A stretch of 64,000 nucleotides of DNA. It comes from Psococerastis gibbosa. Taxonomy: Eukaryota > Arthropoda > Insecta > Psocodea > Psocidae. The position numbers and the translations under genes were made by a program. The notes under the pieces were generated by a model that saw nothing but the letters and a program-made list of their open reading frames with translations, ran no database searches and was not told the origin of the DNA. Numbering within the stretch: position 1 is the first letter of the stretch; each line of letters starts with the position of its first letter. Positions 12,294-22,949 of the stretch are shown in pieces. Location of the stretch: positions 2,666,001 through 2,730,000 of the forward strand of contig OZ020484.1 of NCBI GenBank assembly GCA_963971405.1, in the 5' to 3' direction.

Positions 12294-12719
12294 AAAATCA
12301 AAATACTTTTTTCTTACTTTAATTTAGACAAGATTGGGTAAGGAATTGCAATACAGTGATTTCTCGTTGCCTTTTACAACCTTATGCCTTTAACTCTTCA
12401 TTGAGTTCCTCCATCAAGAGACGAAAGAGTGACCTGCACAGAAAATACTGTTTTTGCATCACTTACTCAAACTCGGTCACTTGTCTATTCAGTCGCAATA
12501 CTCAGAAGACGTAAATAAATTGATGCCATTGTTCGCTGCCGCAGTTTCAATAATTGACAGTTAGCCTAATCTGCGTTATAAATTGTGGGGCACTATTCGT
12601 GCGTGTAATACCTAGTGTTTAATGTAGCCATTGTAGTTTGGGGAGTCAACCGAGTGCAGTTGTGAGGCGACTGGGGCCGGGAAAGTCATGACCTTAAAAT
12701 ATCGTATTTCGCATGACCT
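12294..12719. other. no gene seen
   Basis: No ORF, motif or repeat boundary that can be supported. Confidence 0.4.
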
Positions 12720-12975
12720 TCATGACTATGCGAGCAATGGGTATTTTCATGGTAAATAGTTATTGTCCTAGGTCAAATTTCTATTGTCTTCAATTTCCCT
12801 ATCCCAAAGCACTGAATTGAGCAATGGGACGATTGCATAGTCGTGACCGGACATACCAATATATTACAACACAGTAATAATGTATTGGGGCATGATGGAT
12901 TATCCATAATTTCTTTTAAAAAATATTTTTTTTTATTCAAAACCTAAACTTTGCTTTGGAAAGCAACCTGCCAAC
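12720..12975 (+). repeat. dispersed repeat D1, 5' part
   Basis: Shares TATCCCAAAGCACTG, CATAATTTCTT and GGAAAGCAACCTG with the copies at 28490 and 34455. Confidence 0.55.
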
Positions 12976-13711
12976 GAAACCGCTCACTGCTCACTGTTGA
13001 CTAGCCCGAACATCTATTATAGTAGTTCAGGCAAATTATGCATTATAGCATCTCACATTAGTTAATTTCGTCTTAAACTTTCCCCTGGCCCACCCCCATA
13101 TATACGCAGGGACGGATCCAGCCCATTTTTTTTTTGGGGGGGGGTAGCTGAGGGTCAAAATAGGAAAAACTTATGTGGGATCGACTAAATTAGAGCGTAA
13201 TAACATAATTTACAATAGATTTACCAAATTTTTTTTTTTTTTGGGGGGGGGGGGGGTCCCTGTATCCGTCATTGTATATACGCCACTGACAGTATATACT
13301 ATATGGCGTACAGCGAAGCTTGACAAATACCGTAGATGGCCAGTATCGAAATTATAAATGATTGAGATGTTAAGCGAGATGATAGACAATGAATATAATT
13401 AATACTATTTTAGACAAAAAAAAAGTGGTATTGCTTATTAGCATACCGTAGCGTACATGCTGTTCCACCTCTGTCAAATTGCCATTTCTAAGTTCTCATA
13501 GTGTAAAACACATACTAAGCAAGGTAGGTCGTGTTTCATATTTGTCTATCATATTTATCTCTTATTCTCTAACACTTTCGACCCTTATGGAACACAAGTA
13601 CCATGGATACTAAAAAACTTCTGTTTGTTTACAGTTAACCCAAAATAGTATTAAAACAAGCGGGTTGTGACCCAGATTAAGCTTGCAGGTTCTCACCATA
13701 AGCAAAAGAAC
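12976..13711. other. oligo-G runs, no gene
   Basis: GGGACGGATCCAGCCC followed by T then G runs at about 13131-13142, and a second T/G junction near 13230-13256. Otherwise nothing recognisable. Confidence 0.4.
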
Positions 13712-13995
13712 CGGTCCTAGTTTACTCGAACATGCTTTCCAATTTTATCAAAATTAGTAGATAGAGAAAATGAGTCATTTCATGGTAAATATTTATTATG
13801 GTTAAATTTCCGATATCTCGGGGGGGGGGGGGGAGGGGTTGTCCCACCTGACGTCACTGGAGGTGAGGTAAATTCTAGATAGGTCAGACCAACACATTAC
13901 CACACAGCAATACTGGCAGGGCACGCAATGCATTTGAGCGTGAATTTTCTATCATTTTTTCGAAAAAAACATTTTTTTTCGCCGCTATCGGTCTT
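13712..13995 (+). repeat. dispersed repeat D1, 5' part with G run
   Basis: Starts ACCGGTCCTAGTTTACTCGA, then CATGCTTTCCAATTT, a G run at 13820-13832, ACCTGACGTCACTGGA and a terminal ATTTTCTATCAT. The reverse copy at 62690-62985 has the same order. Confidence 0.7.
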
Positions 13996-14077
13996 ACTTA
14001 GATCATGGGTAGGCGCCATCTTTTTTATTTATTAGCATGGTATCAAACTCAGCGGACGCCCATATTTATCAAACGCT

Positions 14078-14274
14078 TCATGAGTAGAGGAAGAAAAACG
14101 CAATGATCCACAGTAAAATACTTTAATAGTGACCGGTTTGGGATAAAATCCATCATCAGAGCCTGATGAAACCGGTCACTATTAAAGTATTTTACTGTGG
14201 ATCATTGCGTTCTTCTTTCTCTACTCATGATGTTCTCCAAATTCCACGAAGTCACCAAGGAAACTCTCATGAGG
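14078..14274 (+). mobile_element. hammerhead-like palindromic stub (family C)
   Basis: Inverted arms (AACGCAATGATCCACAGTAA and its complement). The left arm, read in reverse, contains CTGATGAT-GGAT-TTT-ATCC-CAAACCGGT. The right arm keeps CTGATGA-AACCGGTCAC with the stem deleted. After the right arm comes ATGATG and the tail SKFHEVTKETLM, matching the family A tail. A 14 bp target duplication ATTTATCAAACGCT lies at 14064-14077 and 14275-14288. Confidence 0.65.
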
Positions 14275-14288
14275 ATTTATCAAACGCT

Positions 14289-14652
14289 GCTGAGCAAGGC
14301 TTCTGGAGTACACCTTATCGTTTTGCACGTTATATTGTGTAGGTTTCTTCTATGTTAAAAATGTTTTCGTCAGAAAAAAGAATGTTCCGGTGTCCATTAT
14401 TTGAGTACTTCTTGAGAAAACATGAAGTATTATTAGGTTTTGATTAAGAATAGTTTTGAGTGTACTTCTCATGAGGGACATTTGGAAAGCCATGTCTTTT
14501 TGCTTCCGGTCGGAGTTTCGTTTGATACGGGACCTAACGGCTTGAACGACGGCTGGGGTGCGAACTGATCCTGGCCGACCCGATCTTTTTTGCCATTAAT
14601 GCTCCACCGTTGATAGTGTGTTAAACAAAGCTAAGCGATTCCTAGTTTCTGT
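14289..14652. other. no gene assigned
   Basis: Contains TTCCGGTCGGAGTTTCG-type sequence but no ORF or repeat that I can name. Confidence 0.35.
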
Positions 14653-14814
14653 GGGCCGATCATGGCGATTGGTATCAACTTACTCCTGGAGTTAAAACTG
14701 TAAACAAACAAATTTTGAATAGCACTTTCCATTGTAAAATTATCTTGTTTACATTTTTAATAGCAGGGTATTATATTAACCCCGGTATTATAATCGCCAT
14801 GATCGGGCCGCTGA
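14653..14814. mobile_element. M1 foldback MITE, copy 2
   Basis: GATCATGGCGATT left end and CGCCATGATCGG right end, with inner TGTAAACAAACAAATTTTGA. Confidence 0.75.
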
Positions 14815-14946
14815 AGCAACGCGAAAATGGCGAGTGCCCACATTTTGTGAAGCGCAATGACAGCAATGACATCTTCTTTCTAGCCTCATTCCATGGCTAA
14901 AATGTAAACGGGAAGACCAAGAAATTTTGGGACCTGATCATACTGT

Positions 14947-15118
14947 AGCAGCAGGCTTATCATGGCGATTATAATACCGGTATTTATTTAATCCCCTGGT
15001 ATTAAAAATGTGAACAAGATAATTTTATAATGGAAAGTGCTATTCAAAATTTGTTTGTTTACATTTTTAATACCAGGAGATTAAATAAATACCGGTATTA
15101 TCATGATCAGGCTGCTGG
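14947..15118. mobile_element. M1 foldback MITE, copy 3
   Basis: Palindrome from CAGGCTTATCATGGCGATT to ATCATGATCAGGCTGCTG, with ACCGGTATTTATTTAATCCC in the arm. Confidence 0.8.
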
Positions 15119-15905
15119 TAAGGTCCTCGTCCTCGAGAACACTATATTGTATATTCGGAACTTAATAACCGATCATTTTTTTGTTTTATAAGTCCGGGGG
15201 GGGGGGGGGGTTAAAAAAGCTGTAAGTGTAAAATACATTTTTTTTTTTAAATCTGATTACAACACATTTTAACCAAGTTTTCGCTAAAAGAAATAGATTT
15301 CATTTTCCAGTAAGACTATTCTCCCTAGCAGGGCTGCCTCCTTTTTTTGGATTTATGAATAATGCATTTTAAAATTTAAATTTCGGATCATTACTAGGTA
15401 TTTAAGAAACATGATATGTTTTCTTATTGCAACACTTGGCGGGCCCCAATCTCACCCTTGGGTTTTGGGCCAGTGGCCCAAATGGTCTCTAAGGCCCCGA
15501 TTTCAGGTTCAGGTACACTAGATTATTATATATATAATTAAGCCGGGATTTAGAAAAAAAGCAAACCTCTCTCAAATCTCTCAAAGGTTCATAAGGGCAT
15601 GCCATATAATTACGGGAATTTCCAACGCCCTGTTAGGATGGCTATGGATATTTTAATTGTAGTTGTTAGTGATGCGTACACAGTATGATACATGAGTATG
15701 GTCGGAGATTAATTCGACAGTACTAGTTTTTGCAATCTATCGAAGGCGACTCATAATATGCTAATGTTAATGATTCAGAATGTTTCTGATTTAAGTGGAC
15801 GTGGGATTTTCCAGTACGTCTCCGAATTTAAATATATTAGGCTCATTAATTGATCTCAATCAACCAAAGGAGTTCAATTAAGATCTAGATCGCTATAAGT
15901 ACTCC
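15119..15905. other. no gene seen
   Basis: G run at 15197-15210. No supportable coding feature. Confidence 0.4.
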
Positions 15906-16080
15906 TGCAGTCTGATCATGGCGATTATAATACCGGTATTTATTTAATCCCCTGGTATTAAAAATGTAAACAAGATAATTTTATAATGGAAAGTGATATT
16001 CAAAATTTGTTTGTTTACATTTTTAATACCAGGGGATTAAATAAATACCGGTATTATAATCGCCATGATCAGGCTGCTGG
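15906..16080. mobile_element. M1 foldback MITE, copy 4 (nearly perfect palindrome)
   Basis: The two ~85 bp arms are almost identical (GATCATGGCGATTATAATAC and complement), which suggests a recent insertion or gene-conversion-like repair. Confidence 0.85.
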
Positions 16081-16233
16081 TGCTATTGTAGATAGAATAT
16101 CAGTGTATTTGTAAAAGAAATAGGTAAAAAATCAAATTAGAAAGCTGTGCCCCCTCGAACCGCAGCAGGGTGGCACATGAACCCATTATAAATATTAAGA
16201 GAATATGCAACGTAGAAAACTGGCACCCCAAAA

Positions 16234-16555
16234 CTAAAGACTTTTCATTTTTTATTTCATTAACTCAACAAGTTATTAAAAATTTGGCTAATTTAAGTTG
16301 TTGAAGACTACTTCGTGCATCATATAATCGGGTATTTTTACTTTTCGATGTTGTAGTTTAACCAAAAATTCTATTTTACGCCAAATTTTAGACCCCAATG
16401 GTTTTTATGAAAGAACTAAGGTAGGTAGCAAAAATTAAAAAATCCCTATTATATGATGCATGAAGTAAATTTAGTCTTCTACAACTTAAATGGGCCAAAT
16501 CTTTAATATCGTTCTTTGTTAATTAAATAAAAAATAAGAAGTCTGTAAAAACAAC
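16234..16555. mobile_element. AT-rich foldback element
   Basis: Left arm TTTTTTATTTCATTAACTCA...TTGTTGAAGACTACTTCGTG. Right arm carries the diverged inverted copy (TTACTTCATGCATC, TAGTCTTCTACAACTTAAAT). Arms are about 110 bp around a 90 bp middle. Confidence 0.6.
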
Positions 16556-16645
16556 GGATTTTGGGATACTTATTTCCAATAGGACGTACACTCGTAAGTA
16601 TTACATTAAATAAAAAATATAACCCCACCTATTTTTGGGGGAGGA

Positions 16646-17003
16646 GCCAACGGCCTTACCATGTTGATTCCATTACAGCAGAGCATGTTTCAAACTGCGG
16701 CAACTTGGTAGTGTGCACAGCGTTGGCAGGGGAACATGGTGGGACATGATAACTCGCTTAGGCAGTATAAGTCGAGTCCTGGTCACCTCCGATTTAATCG
16801 TGTGACTTTACCATGTTCCCCAAGTGGTTCGGAATCCACTATAATCAGGAGGTCCACCCTGTTAGTCAACTCCCCTTTCCCCGAGGTGAAAGAGTCTGCC
16901 CTTAGGGTGCCTCAAGTTAACAAACAGACTCACCCCCCTCCCCCCCGCCAGGCTGACAGGGTTGCTTAAAGCAGAAATGCTGAAAGCAGGCGTTAGAAAC
17001 AAC
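16646..17003 (+). repeat. dispersed repeat R2, copy 1
   Basis: About 350 bp. Shares GCACAGCGTTGGCAGGGGAAC, TCCACTATAATCAGGAGGTC and CAGGCTGACAGGGTTGCTTA (reverse) with 35612-35972. A third, shorter reverse copy lies at 18835-19015. It ends about 150 bp upstream of the acyltransferase start exon. Confidence 0.7.
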
Positions 17004-17152
17004 AACAACAATTTTGGGGGAGGGGGGCCCAGGGCTGACAAATGTCAACTGCCGCCTTCCTCATAATATTGGGCTAAGCCGAGACTATTCAGCATTTTCC
17101 CTAGATATATTTGGACTAAATATTCTTATTGGGTATTGTTTTTGTGCAGAAA

Positions 17153-17340
17153 ATGAGTTTGGGGGCGCTGTGGCCCTGCCTGCCGGTGGTGATTTTGCTC
17201 ATCACCCCGTTCCTGTTCCGACAGAACTCTGCGTTCCACTACCATGGCAAATTTGTCCTCTTCTACCTGTACACTTCGTTCATGTCCGTCTTCTGCATTC
17301 CCTTCTTCTTGTTCAAATGGAGGAACATCGACAACTCGAG
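17153..17340 (+). CDS. AGPAT: AGPAT exon 1 (coding part)
   Basis: Acceptor TTTTGTGCAG ends at 17149 and the donor GTAAGT starts at 17341. Encodes residues 1-62 plus two bases. Signal-anchor-like start MSLGALWPCLPVVILLITP. Confidence 0.85.
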
Positions 17341-20300
17341 GTAAGTCCCGCAGAAAGGACATAATTGAAAAGCGAATTGGACGTCCCCAGCATCCGGTTT
17401 TTAACACTCAGAAGAAGAGAGATGTCAGGAGGTAAAAGTTCAAATACTGTGGCCAATCGGTGTTAGCGACGGGAACATATTGCATACCAAAATGTCGACT
17501 ATTTCTTTTATGAAGGAGAAGAAGAAAATGTCACATCCCTTAAAAGAAATAGGCTACTCTACATTTTGGTATGGGATATGTGGTTGTCACTAACACTCAT
17601 TGGCCACAGTATTTGAACTTCTACCTCCTGACATCTCTCTTCTTCTGAGGTCACAATCTCAACGATTGGTCAGCAGCAACTCCCTGCATATAATCCTCTA
17701 GCTCTCTTGGTCCTGCGTCTACCTCTTCAGCTCTTGGTGTGTTCCTTCAGTTGATCCATGAGTTCCTTCCACTCTGCTCTCAATGATGGTGTGTTCCAGA
17801 TTTTCGCTCCTCATCACATGGCCGAAGTATGTTAGTATCAGTTTCTTAACCGTCAGCGTCTTGAAGAACAAGTACTAGCAATTCTCGGCGAGGGCACAAT
17901 AATTCACAAGCCTTCATTGCATATATGCAAAAATGTACCCGCGAATTAAGGAAAATAAATAAATAATGAAAATAAATAAAAATATATTTCTGTTAAATTA
18001 AACAAAAAAAGGGGCACTTCACACTTTCGGGTCAGTCGAAAAGGCTCACTCACACTCGTATTCATAATAGTGCTGGGCTATGGTGATTACATATTAAGAT
18101 AATAGCTTATTTAACAATTCACCGATTAGTCGATTATATATGATAGGCCTACAGTACGATATCTATTATCTCTATGAACCGTATTATTTGAAAATTTTGT
18201 TACCTTGACACTGTCCCTATCTATTGTTAACCTCTGTTAATCAATGAATTTATTGTAGTACTACTGAATTAGTCTAGTATTATCAAACGCTTATCTAATG
18301 AGCATTCTGGTTAATCATAGGCTTCTATGTCTACATAATAAATCTACGTCAAGGGAGAATACTATAGAAAAGATAAGAAAGGATACTAAAGGATTTTAGT
18401 ACTTCCTATCCAACAACTTTTTTTGTAGTTTTGAGATTTTTCTCTGGTGGGTTGCATAGGCACTCCCTCACGCCATCCAATACTTAACTGACTTGGATCT
18501 GTAGCTCAAAATGTATGGCATGTTTTCTCTCTAACGCTGGCATGTCTGCGGTATATTTCATGCTTTCTTATATTTATAAGTTAGTGTAAGGAAAGGATAG
18601 TCAAAATTTCCGATTTCCGATATATTTTACACGCTTTATTAGGTCATTTGACAGCCTTCTTTCGATGTGGTCTCACCATGACAGTTGTCGGTCACGGGCT
18701 TTATCGACTATGCTAGCTGTAACAGCAAAGGCTTTCACGGCCGGAGTTGAATGAAGAACCAGTAGACCACAGCCCGGGTTCTAAGTAGAAGTAGTAGAAT
18801 GGTTGGACACAGTCCCAGGCCACGGTGTGGGCCCATAGAACAGTGGACCTCCTGATTATAGTGGATTCCGAACCACGAAGCACAGTGAAGTCACACGATT
18901 AGTTCGGAGGTGACCAGGACAAGTCCTACCATGTTCCCCTACCGGCACTGTGCACACGACCCAGTTATCTGCATCTTTGAACCTGCTCTGGTCCGCTGGA
19001 TTCAACTTGGTATGGCGGCCGGCTCAGCCCGGGTTCTACTGGCTCTTCATATGCTAGCTGCCTTCATCTCAGCTCTTATTTTGTCGTTCCGTCTCACACA
19101 GCACACAGTACATCAAAGCACCCCAAACAACTCGAAGGGTGTGTAAGCAAACCCAAACTTTGAATTCTCCTTAATGACTAGATTTAAGACCCCTCAGTGT
19201 TCTTGCGGGCTCATTGTACAACAGTATACAATTGACGTAATCACGAGATCATTATTTATTTTTATCTAAATTATTGGAAGAATATATCAGATGGCGATAC
19301 TTTTCGTTGCTCATCACATGGCCGAAGTATGTTTGTTTCCGTTTCTTAACCGTTAGCACCAACTAGGCTTCTGTATTCATTCGCTTTAGCAATTAAGTGC
19401 GTTGGTGTGCCCACGTTCCAAGCGTTTTTGACGATCTTTCGAGCCGAAATTCTTCAGTGGATTGGCCACGTATACTGTACTCCTGATAGCAGACCGACTA
19501 AAACTGTGTGGGAAACCTCCCCACATGGACCAAGACCTAGAGGAAGACCAAGACCTAGATAGGCAGACCAGTTACAGGAGGCCCGCCTCCATGTCGGCCT
19601 CGACACTGCAGCTTAGGGGCCAGTGGCTAAGGACCGCGTAAGGTGGAGGACTATTGTTAAAGCGGCCAAAAGTCCCTCTGGGCTGACTGCGCCAAATTAA
19701 GCTAAGCTTAAGCAAAGTGCCCAAATTGTTCGAAATAAAACTGGTACTTCTTATTATTGCAGGATTGGGGCGGGGCTCGTGGCACCGGTAGTGACAAGGC
19801 TGCTCGGCATCGAGTTCGAATTGCGAAACAAGGAGTTTTTGGCCGAGGAGAAAGGCGGCGCCATCGTTGTCACCAACCACCAGACTACCTTGGACATTCT
19901 AGGTAGGTTATTATATTAATGTTGTTTTAGGTTACATGTAATGTGGTGGTAAGGGCTGTGACTTTCACACAAAAAGTTGTTCGTTCTTGTCCCAAACTTT
20001 CTCTCTCTTGTCCCAAACTTTCTTTCTTGTCCCAAACTTTCCCTCTTGTCCCAAACTTTCTCTCTTGTCCCAAACTTTCTCTCTTGTCCCAAACTTTCTC
20101 TCTTGTCCCAAACCTTCTCTCTTGTCCCAAACTTTCTCTCTTGTCCCAAACTTTCTCTCTAGTCCCAAGCTTTCTCGCTTGTCCCAGACTATCTTGTCCC
20201 AAACTTTCTCTCTTGTCCCAAGCTTTCTCTCTTGTCCCAAGCTTTCTCTCTTGTACCAAGCTTTCTCTCTTGTCCGAAACTTTCTCTCTTGTCCCAAACT

Positions 20301-22465
20301 TTCTCTCTTGTCCCCTCACCCCCTTTTGATAGCCTGGCATTGGGGGAAAACAGCCCATTGATGGTTTGAGCGTGTGGACTGGTCCTCACTCTTGACCATT
20401 GCTCTATGTAGGATGTTGCGGTCGGCAACATGGGTGGCAGCCGCGTTTTTCTTCTAACAGTAAAGCTACGGTAAAGATTAGGGTTGGATTAAATTATGGT
20501 AGTGCTGAGCTGCAAGCTACTAGCAAGGTCACAGGTGGCGGATAGCGAAGAGGTCACCAAATATGGTGGCTAGCTGCAAATATAATGAATAAGCAGTCCC
20601 CGACCAAGCTGTCGCATAATCGGAGGGTGCTGTGGCAAGTCAGGTACAAATGGGGGCCCTAGTAGCGGTTGCTCTTTTAGTGACGGTAACTATTCGCCCC
20701 CGTCACATAGTAGGCTACTCTGGCTTTTTCTAGACAAACCTACTCTTAACACCACACCTTCCGATTACGCCGCAGCTTGTTTGGGAACTGCTTATTTGGT
20801 ATATTCGCGGCTAGTCAGCATATCTGGCGTATTTTCCTCTATCCGCTTCCTGCGACCCCGCTAGTAACCTATAAACAATAAGTATTATTAATTAAATTAA
20901 TCATGTTGCAGGCCAGTTCGCAGTTTGGCACATTCCTTATAGAGTGGCAGCCGTTGCCAAGCAGGAACTGCGTTACTTCTGGCCGTTTGGCCTGGCAGCC
21001 TGGCTCGCCGGGGTCGTTTTCATTGATCGTCGCAGCTCCAAAAACTCCTACAGGGTCTTGACTGAAGCCGCCAAACTTACCGGGCCTGATAAGGTTTGTA
21101 GCCTACTAATTCAGTGAAGGAATAAATAAATAAATGATAAGTCATAATAACAACAACAAAAGTGTCTCTTTTATGAGCATTCAAACACATGCTTATAAAA
21201 TTGCAATGGGAAAGAGGGCTTAATCTAAGAAAAACCTGATTGGAGTCTGATGACGGCCAATTTAGTTTTCATTATTACCTTTTTTTGTATAGTCTCGTTC
21301 GAGTTTTCAATTGTTATATGGGCTACGGCCCTTTTTATTGGTTACAGGCTAAAATTTGGTTTTTCGCTGAGGGAACGAGGAACAAAGATGCGAACAAAAC
21401 TAAAAAGCTGTTGCCATTGAAGAGGGGAGCATTTAAAATCGCGGTCGACTGCCAGGCTCCCGTTATACCTCTAGTCTACTCCCCCTACTACTTTTTGGAC
21501 ATCAACACCTACCGCTTTGATCCAGGTATGCATATAATTTATTTTTGCCCCGTGGTGGTCGAAAAAACAGATGCACAGTAGTAAGGCGGGCAATGCCGCA
21601 TTACACTCAACAAATCCTTAGAATGTAGGCCTATTAATAGCTTCGTTGAAATCTATAGGATCTATAAGATTGTTTGAGCATGATGTTTTGAACGCAGTCT
21701 AAGAAAATTAAGAATCTCGCCACGTTAGAATTCAAATGTTTTCTTTTTTGATAGAAAATGCTTTATAAAATGATGCGTGTTTTTTATATATTTAAATAAA
21801 TATTTGCAACCATTACACTCGCAATTATCCCACGCTCCGCCAATGATGTACAGTACAGCTCAAATCACAAGTTTATCGTCATAGGTCTGCTGCCTAGCAC
21901 GAGGAGGCTAAGTAATGACTAGCAGGTTATACCTCGACATGTAGCTCGCTGGCCTCGTCAGCGAGGATGGTGTGTCACTGAAACCAGATGATCTCAGGAA
22001 AGTCGGGCTGATACCAGAGGAAGTGATGAATTTATCCGAATGGGCGTGACAAGAGGGAGTTGGAAGAGGCTTATGTATCACACCCGGCAACTTGAGACGA
22101 TTGAAAACACTGACATGAATTAACTTTGGTTGAAAATTGTGAAAATTAGAGGAGCTTGTAGTCCAGCGGTTAAGATGACTCCCCGGTTAGGCGTAGATCG
22201 TGGGTTCGAATCCCGCCAAGCCCAGTTTTTTATATCCTCTAATTTTTCGATCATACTCAATATTATTTGTTTTCCTTTCTCAGGTAGGATAATAATGAAG
22301 GCGTTGCCGGCCATCGAGACCAAAGGCCTCACGGACGACGACATTCCGGACCTGATGGAGCGGACTGCGGCCGTCCTGCAGGAGGCGTACTCAGAGCTGT
22401 TTGCGGAGGTGGAGAAGTCGCTATTGCCCTCCCATCCCTTCCTCACAGGCCAGACGTCCACGTGA
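17153..22465 (+). CDS. AGPAT: 1-acyl-sn-glycerol-3-phosphate acyltransferase (AGPAT), 5 exons, 289 aa
   Basis: Joined exons 17153-17340, 19763-19902, 20912-21093, 21348-21525 and 22284-22465 keep phase throughout, use GT/AG borders and give 870 nt including the stop. The family moves an acyl group from acyl-CoA to lysophosphatidate, making phosphatidate at the ER membrane. Seen: a hydrophobic N-terminus (about 7-22 and 35-54) typical of membrane anchors; motif I NHQTTLD at 101-107 (the HX4D catalytic pair); motif II GVVFIDR at 143-149; motif III FFAEGTRN at 175-182; motif IV APVIPLVYS at 207-215. The length is usual for AGPAT1/2-type enzymes. The motif III Pro (FPEGTR) is Ala here, and an extra Lys/Asn-rich loop follows it. 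The ATG lies 3 nt after a splice acceptor, so a 5' UTR exon upstream is likely but was not found. The 3' UTR runs into an M2 MITE 95 nt after the stop. Confidence 0.95.
17407..17648. mobile_element. foldback element in AGPAT intron 1
   Basis: Arms ACTCAGAAGAAGAGAGATGT (left) and its inverted copy (right) continue through GTCAGGAGGTA and CAAATACTGTGGCCAAT. It starts 66 bp after exon 1. A single-arm match (ACTGTGGCCAATAATTGGCG) occurs near 43240. Confidence 0.75.
17649..17875 (-). pseudogene. RTE-like LINE tail
   Basis: Reverse strand reads LTYFGHVMR-like sequence followed by scrambled WR-rich tail motifs. The segment CACATGGCCGAAGTATGTTAG recurs at 19300-19355 and 32735-32790. Confidence 0.5.
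17876..18720. other. intronic sequence, nothing recognised
   Basis: Part of AGPAT intron 1. AT-rich, with no repeat or coding motif that I can support. Confidence 0.4.
18721..19015 (-). repeat. family B stub and R2 fragment
   Basis: 18725-18770 matches the family B right end in reverse (GGCTTTCACGGCCGGAGT, GAACCAGTAG). 18835-19015 matches R2 in reverse (TTATAGTGGATTCCGAA, GAGGTGACCAGGAC, GTGCACACGAC). Confidence 0.6.
19295..19700. pseudogene. two RTE-like LINE tail fragments
   Basis: 19300-19355 is the CACATGGCCGAAGTATGTT piece (- strand). 19430-19700 (+) encodes a broken WIGHVYCTPDSRP...PHGPRPRGRPR tail with stops, the Arg/Pro-rich end of RTE-like polyproteins. Confidence 0.6.
19763..19902 (+). 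CDS. AGPAT: AGPAT exon 2, motif I
   Basis: Acceptor TTATTATTGCAG; donor GTAGGT. Encodes residues 63-110 with NHQTTLD. Confidence 0.95.
19986..20313 (+). repeat. 19 bp minisatellite in AGPAT intron 2
   Basis: About 17 tandem copies of TTGTCCCAAACTTTCTCTC with point variants (AAGCTTTC, TCCGAAAC). It starts about 85 bp after exon 2. The matching open frames in several registers are a by-product of the repeat. Confidence 0.95.
20590..20760. repeat. dispersed repeat R3, copy 1
   Basis: Shares ACCAAGC-GCATA, GTTGCTC-TTTAGTG, CGTCACATAGT and TTTTTCTAGACAA with 31715-31905, partly in inverted order. Confidence 0.45.
20912..21093 (+). CDS. AGPAT: AGPAT exon 3, motif II
   Basis: Acceptor TCATGTTGCAG; donor GTTTGT. 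Encodes residues 110-170, with KQELRYFWPFG and GVVFIDR. Confidence 0.95.
21348..21525 (+). CDS. AGPAT: AGPAT exon 4, motifs III and IV
   Basis: Acceptor TTGGTTACAG; donor GTATGC. Encodes residues 171-230 with FFAEGTRN and APVIPLVYS. Intron 3 before it is short (254 nt). Confidence 0.95.
21526..22145. other. AGPAT intron 4, left part
   Basis: No host exon. 21900-22090 (+) has a broken LINE-tail-like reading (DDLRKVGLIPEEVMNLSEWA), too weak to classify. Confidence 0.35.
22146..22253 (+). mobile_element. second tRNA-derived SINE family (SINE2), copy 1
   Basis: tRNA-like: AGTCCAGCGGTTAAG (box A region), GGGTTCGAATCCCGCC (box B) and an acceptor-like end CAAGCCC. The tail is TTTTTTATATCCTCTAAT. 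Other copies: 37505-37582 (-), 48411-48535 (-) and 48752-48835 (+). It ends 30 nt before the exon 5 acceptor. Confidence 0.8.
22284..22465 (+). CDS. AGPAT: AGPAT exon 5, C-terminus
   Basis: Acceptor TTTTCCTTTCTCAG; stop TGA at 22463-22465. Encodes residues 230-289, including GLTDDDIPDLMERT, the conserved C-terminal Asp-rich turn of animal AGPATs. Confidence 0.92.
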
Positions 22466-22560
22466 TCTAGTCATTCTCAGTCTATGCGTGTCCTACTATG
22501 TGAGTGTTGATGTGATATTGTTTCCTAAATTTCGGTGGTCACTGATCAGTGGTTACGATT

Positions 22561-22716
22561 AGAGTTCTATGTATGTAGGAAAGATGGGACATTTGCTTTC
22601 CGCCAAAAATATTATTTGTTTCTGGCGCCACGTCTGCCAGTCATTGTAAAATACGTGGCAGGTTGCACCTGAAATCCCAAAAATATTTGGATTGTCCCAT
22701 CTCTCCTACGTACAAC
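22561..22716. mobile_element. M2 MITE, copy 1
   Basis: AGAGTTCTATGTATGTAGGA...GATGGGACAT left end, with an inverted CCCATCTCTCCTACGTA right end. Family members also lie at 24597, 24857, 25098, 26276 and 60354. Confidence 0.75.
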
Positions 22717-22949
22717 TGTAGTTACAGTGTTCACAAAATTATTTGTGTTTTTCATTCGTAAAAGGAAGCACTTAAGCGATTGCTCATAGTTTATGAGCAC
22801 CTAATTGTTGACCGAAAAACTATCAATATGATATAATTCGGTTCAGTAACCGCGGTGAGGCTACTTACTTTATTTTACTTTAACGGCGCCTTATCCCTCC
22901 CACGGGGTTGGTGGCACGGTCCTTAATCTTCCAGGTGGTTCGGTTTTAA

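Noticed and set aside
19943-20329. CRISPR-like array of regular repeats
   Set aside because: Head-to-tail repeats with no unique spacers: a minisatellite.
19927-20431. Several overlapping frames with repeating LSCPKLS- or GQERKFGTRE-type units
   Set aside because: Translation of a 19 bp minisatellite inside an AGPAT intron, with equal openness in many frames.
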